DNA from: Psychrobacter immobilis
GTDB lineage: Bacteria; Pseudomonadota; Gammaproteobacteria; Pseudomonadales; Moraxellaceae
Length of the DNA: 64,000 nt
Assembly: GCF_904846225.1 (NCBI RefSeq)
Contig: NZ_CAJGZJ010000004.1
Span: 124,001-188,000 of the forward strand
Reading direction: 5' to 3'
Both the position numbers and the translations under genes were made by a program. Of this stretch, positions 62,667 through 64,000 are shown one piece after another (within the stretch, counting starts at the first letter, position 1; each line of letters opens with the position of its first letter). The notes beneath the pieces were generated by a model. That model was not told the DNA's origin, searched no databases, and worked only from the letters and a program-made list of their open reading frames with translations.

Positions 62667-63516
62667 TTTATCGGCCAAGCCCGCCATTTGGCAGCAAATC
62701 GATGATTTTGCGCTCGACGCGTTGTATGAAGAAATTAATCTTGAAAACAAACCGGGACTGGTTTGTCCTTCAGGTAATGGTAGTCATTCAGATATGAACT
62801 ACGATACGTTTATCGCTAGCATCCATTCTCTGCGAGGATATTTTGCGACGCTAAGCGAATTTGGCTATAACAATAGTGCTTTCGACGATATAAAAAATGC
62901 CGGTATTTGCCAAGAAACAAAGATGCGCCAAGCCACTCATAATATCAATACACATAAAGGGGCGATATTTAATTTAGGGTTCGCCAGTGCGGCAATAGGC
63001 AGATGTATCCAAGAGAACCAGTCATTAACCACCCAAAATATCTGTGCGCAAATCGTCAAAAGCTGGCAGTATGATTTAACGCATCGCCTTGAGCGCAAAG
63101 CGGGCAGTCATGGACAGCAAATGTATAAAAAATATGGCGTAACGGGCGCGATTGAAATGGTGGCCACTGGTTTTCAAATCATTCAAAACCTAGCGCTGCC
63201 TTGTTTTTATGATATTCTTTATCGTACTCAAGATTTTGAAAAAGCGGCGATGCAAACCTTGATGACGTTGATTGCTAGCTTATCAGATACCAATCTGGTG
63301 TGGCGCGGCGGCATGACTGATTTAACCTATGCCCAAACGATGGCAACACAGTTTTTGCAGGCAGATGGTGTCCATCAGCCCCATTGGCGTCAAGCGGTAG
63401 AGACGGTCAATCACTATTTTATTCAACGTAATCTTAGCCCAGGTGGTAGTGCGGATTTATTGGCAGTTACGATTTTCTTTTATAAGGTTGAAAATGAATT
63501 TAATCATCCTATTTAG
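62614..63516 (+). CDS. mdcB: Triphosphoribosyl-dephospho-CoA synthase
   Basis: It makes 2'-(5''-triphosphoribosyl)-3'-dephospho-CoA from ATP and dephospho-CoA. It is 300 residues, a CitG-family member. Landmarks: YEEINLENKPGLVCPSGNGS near the start, THKGAIFNLGFASAAIGRCI in the middle, and DTNLVWRGGMTDLTYAQ with SPGGSADLLAVTIFFY at the end. The ATG lies inside the 3' end of mdcG (53-bp overlap), and it overlaps mdcH by 23 bp, so translation is probably coupled along mdcGBH. Confidence 0.93.
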   Translation: MSVNVLLAPASEVLSNDNLSAKPAIWQQIDDFALDALYEEINLENKPGLVCPSGNGSHSDMNYDTFIASIHSLRGYFATLSEFGYNNSAFDDIKNAGICQETKMRQATHNINTHKGAIFNLGFASAAIGRCIQENQSLTTQNICAQIVKSWQYDLTHRLERKAGSHGQQMYKKYGVTGAIEMVATGFQIIQNLALPCFYDILYRTQDFEKAAMQTLMTLIASLSDTNLVWRGGMTDLTYAQTMATQFLQADGVHQPHWRQAVETVNHYFIQRNLSPGGSADLLAVTIFFYKVENEFNHPI

Positions 63517-64000
63517 CGGCCAAGGTTTACAAAGCGAGCGACATATAGAAGAGGTGCTAAATGTCACCAGCGACCATGAGCAGTCACTGTTAAAAACGGT
63601 GATGCCAAAACTGTTTGCAAGCTATTTTGATAAAGTTTCAGATAATCATGCTGACACTAGTTTTGCTAGCGCAGCATTATTCAATAATAAAATCGCGCAA
63701 CCCTTTATTTATACGCTGCAATATTATCGCTGGCAACATCTTCGCCAGTTCATTGAAAAACCAAGCGCTTTTGCGGGCTACTCTTTGGGTGAGATTAATG
63801 CCTTTTGCTGTAGCGCTCAATTGGATTTTGAGGCGGGATTGACGCTCATTAATCAAAGAGCCACATTCATGGAAGAGGAAGTCTCAGAATCTAGTGGATT
63901 GCTTGCGATACAAGGTCTGCATAATAGTGAGCTTAGCAATCTTCTCCTAGAAACAGACACGCATTTATCCATTAAAATTAATGAAGATCAATTTATTATC
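63494..64000 (+). CDS. mdcH: Malonate decarboxylase epsilon subunit (partial)
   Basis: FabD-like malonyl-CoA:ACP transacylase that primes the carrier protein. The first 169 codons are present to the window end, with no stop. The start NLIILFSGQGLQSERHIEEV has the FSGQG family motif, and the nucleophile elbow GYSLGE (Ser) is at about residue 98. It continues beyond the window. It overlaps mdcB by 23 bp. Confidence 0.9.
   Translation, partial: MNLIILFSGQGLQSERHIEEVLNVTSDHEQSLLKTVMPKLFASYFDKVSDNHADTSFASAALFNNKIAQPFIYTLQYYRWQHLRQFIEKPSAFAGYSLGEINAFCCSAQLDFEAGLTLINQRATFMEEEVSESSGLLAIQGLHNSELSNLLLETDTHLSIKINEDQFII

Noticed and set aside
1..64000. tRNA genes, CRISPR arrays, prophage or intact IS
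   Set aside because: No cloverleaf, regularly spaced direct repeats, phage structural genes or transposase frames were found by reading both strands.

Overview
The window looks like chromosomal DNA of a Psychrobacter-type gammaproteobacterium (Moraxellaceae). The sequence is moderately AT-rich. It shows carA-carB-greA gene order, an rnhA-dnaQ fusion, a stand-alone soluble RnfB beside nth, two BCCT compatible-solute carriers, and a malonate decarboxylase operon in the Acinetobacter order mdcLMACDEGBH with a GntR (MdcY-like) repressor. Assignment to genus is inference from gene content and style; no rRNA is present. I found no tRNA, rRNA, CRISPR array, prophage or intact transposase.

Layout. 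1-6.6 kb (mostly minus strand): a C-terminal remnant of agmatine deiminase, a glycosyltransferase, a radical-SAM/partner pair of the DNA-repair-associated families TIGR03916/TIGR03915, two small exported or membrane proteins of unknown function, and a Thr/Val-rich DUF11-like surface protein. 6.8-12.4 kb: greA, carB and carA, all minus. 12.6-19.4 kb: a MITE-like element, a PAP2 phosphatase, gamma carbonic anhydrase, a small membrane protein, a HAD phosphatase, prfB with its programmed +1 frameshift, ppnP, a GNAT acetyltransferase and topoisomerase IB. 19.8-31.3 kb (plus): acyl-CoA synthetase plus SDR, an L,D-transpeptidase, clpB, a sugar dehydrogenase and tandem BCCT transporters. 31.5-36.6 kb (minus): a Kazal-like lipoprotein, a DUF3144 protein, metK, a DJ-1/PfpI protein, a small phosphatase, nth and rnfB. 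37-46.7 kb: an EamA transporter, nudC, a FimL-like protein, the rnhA-dnaQ fusion, a lipoprotein, a small membrane protein, a Tat-exported S66 carboxypeptidase and a GlxA-type AraC regulator. 46.9-51.6 kb: an acyl-CoA dehydrogenase/oxidoreductase/two-SDR operon diverging from that regulator. 51.6-53.5 kb: a CitE-like lyase and arfB between two nearly identical inverted MITE copies. 53.5-55.9 kb: an MFS exporter and an unrecognised gene with a structured leader. 56-64 kb: the mdc repressor, its palindromic operator, malonate transporter mdcLM and malonate decarboxylase mdcACDEGBH; mdcH is cut by the window end.

Functional logic. The mdc cluster is a complete malonate-use module: MdcLM import malonate. 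MdcA, C, D and E carry out ACP-dependent decarboxylation to acetate and CO2. MdcB and MdcG make and attach the prosthetic group, and MdcH primes the carrier. The carAB genes supply carbamoyl phosphate. The acyl-CoA genes at 19.8 and 46.9 kb suggest catabolism of acyl-CoA substrates that cannot be named from sequence alone.

Between genes, two dispersed non-coding repeat families stand out. One is a quasi-palindromic element of about 100-160 bp with ATAGTC...GACTAT ends (six near-complete copies, one partial, one variant). The other is a 172-bp MITE with TTAGGGCGTGTC-type ends (three copies), plus one larger element of about 330 bp with similar ends. No undescribed multi-gene system is certain here. 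The best leads are the radical-SAM pair without an adjacent UdgX, the repeat families, the orphan gene at 55225 with its leader hairpin, and the small exported proteins.
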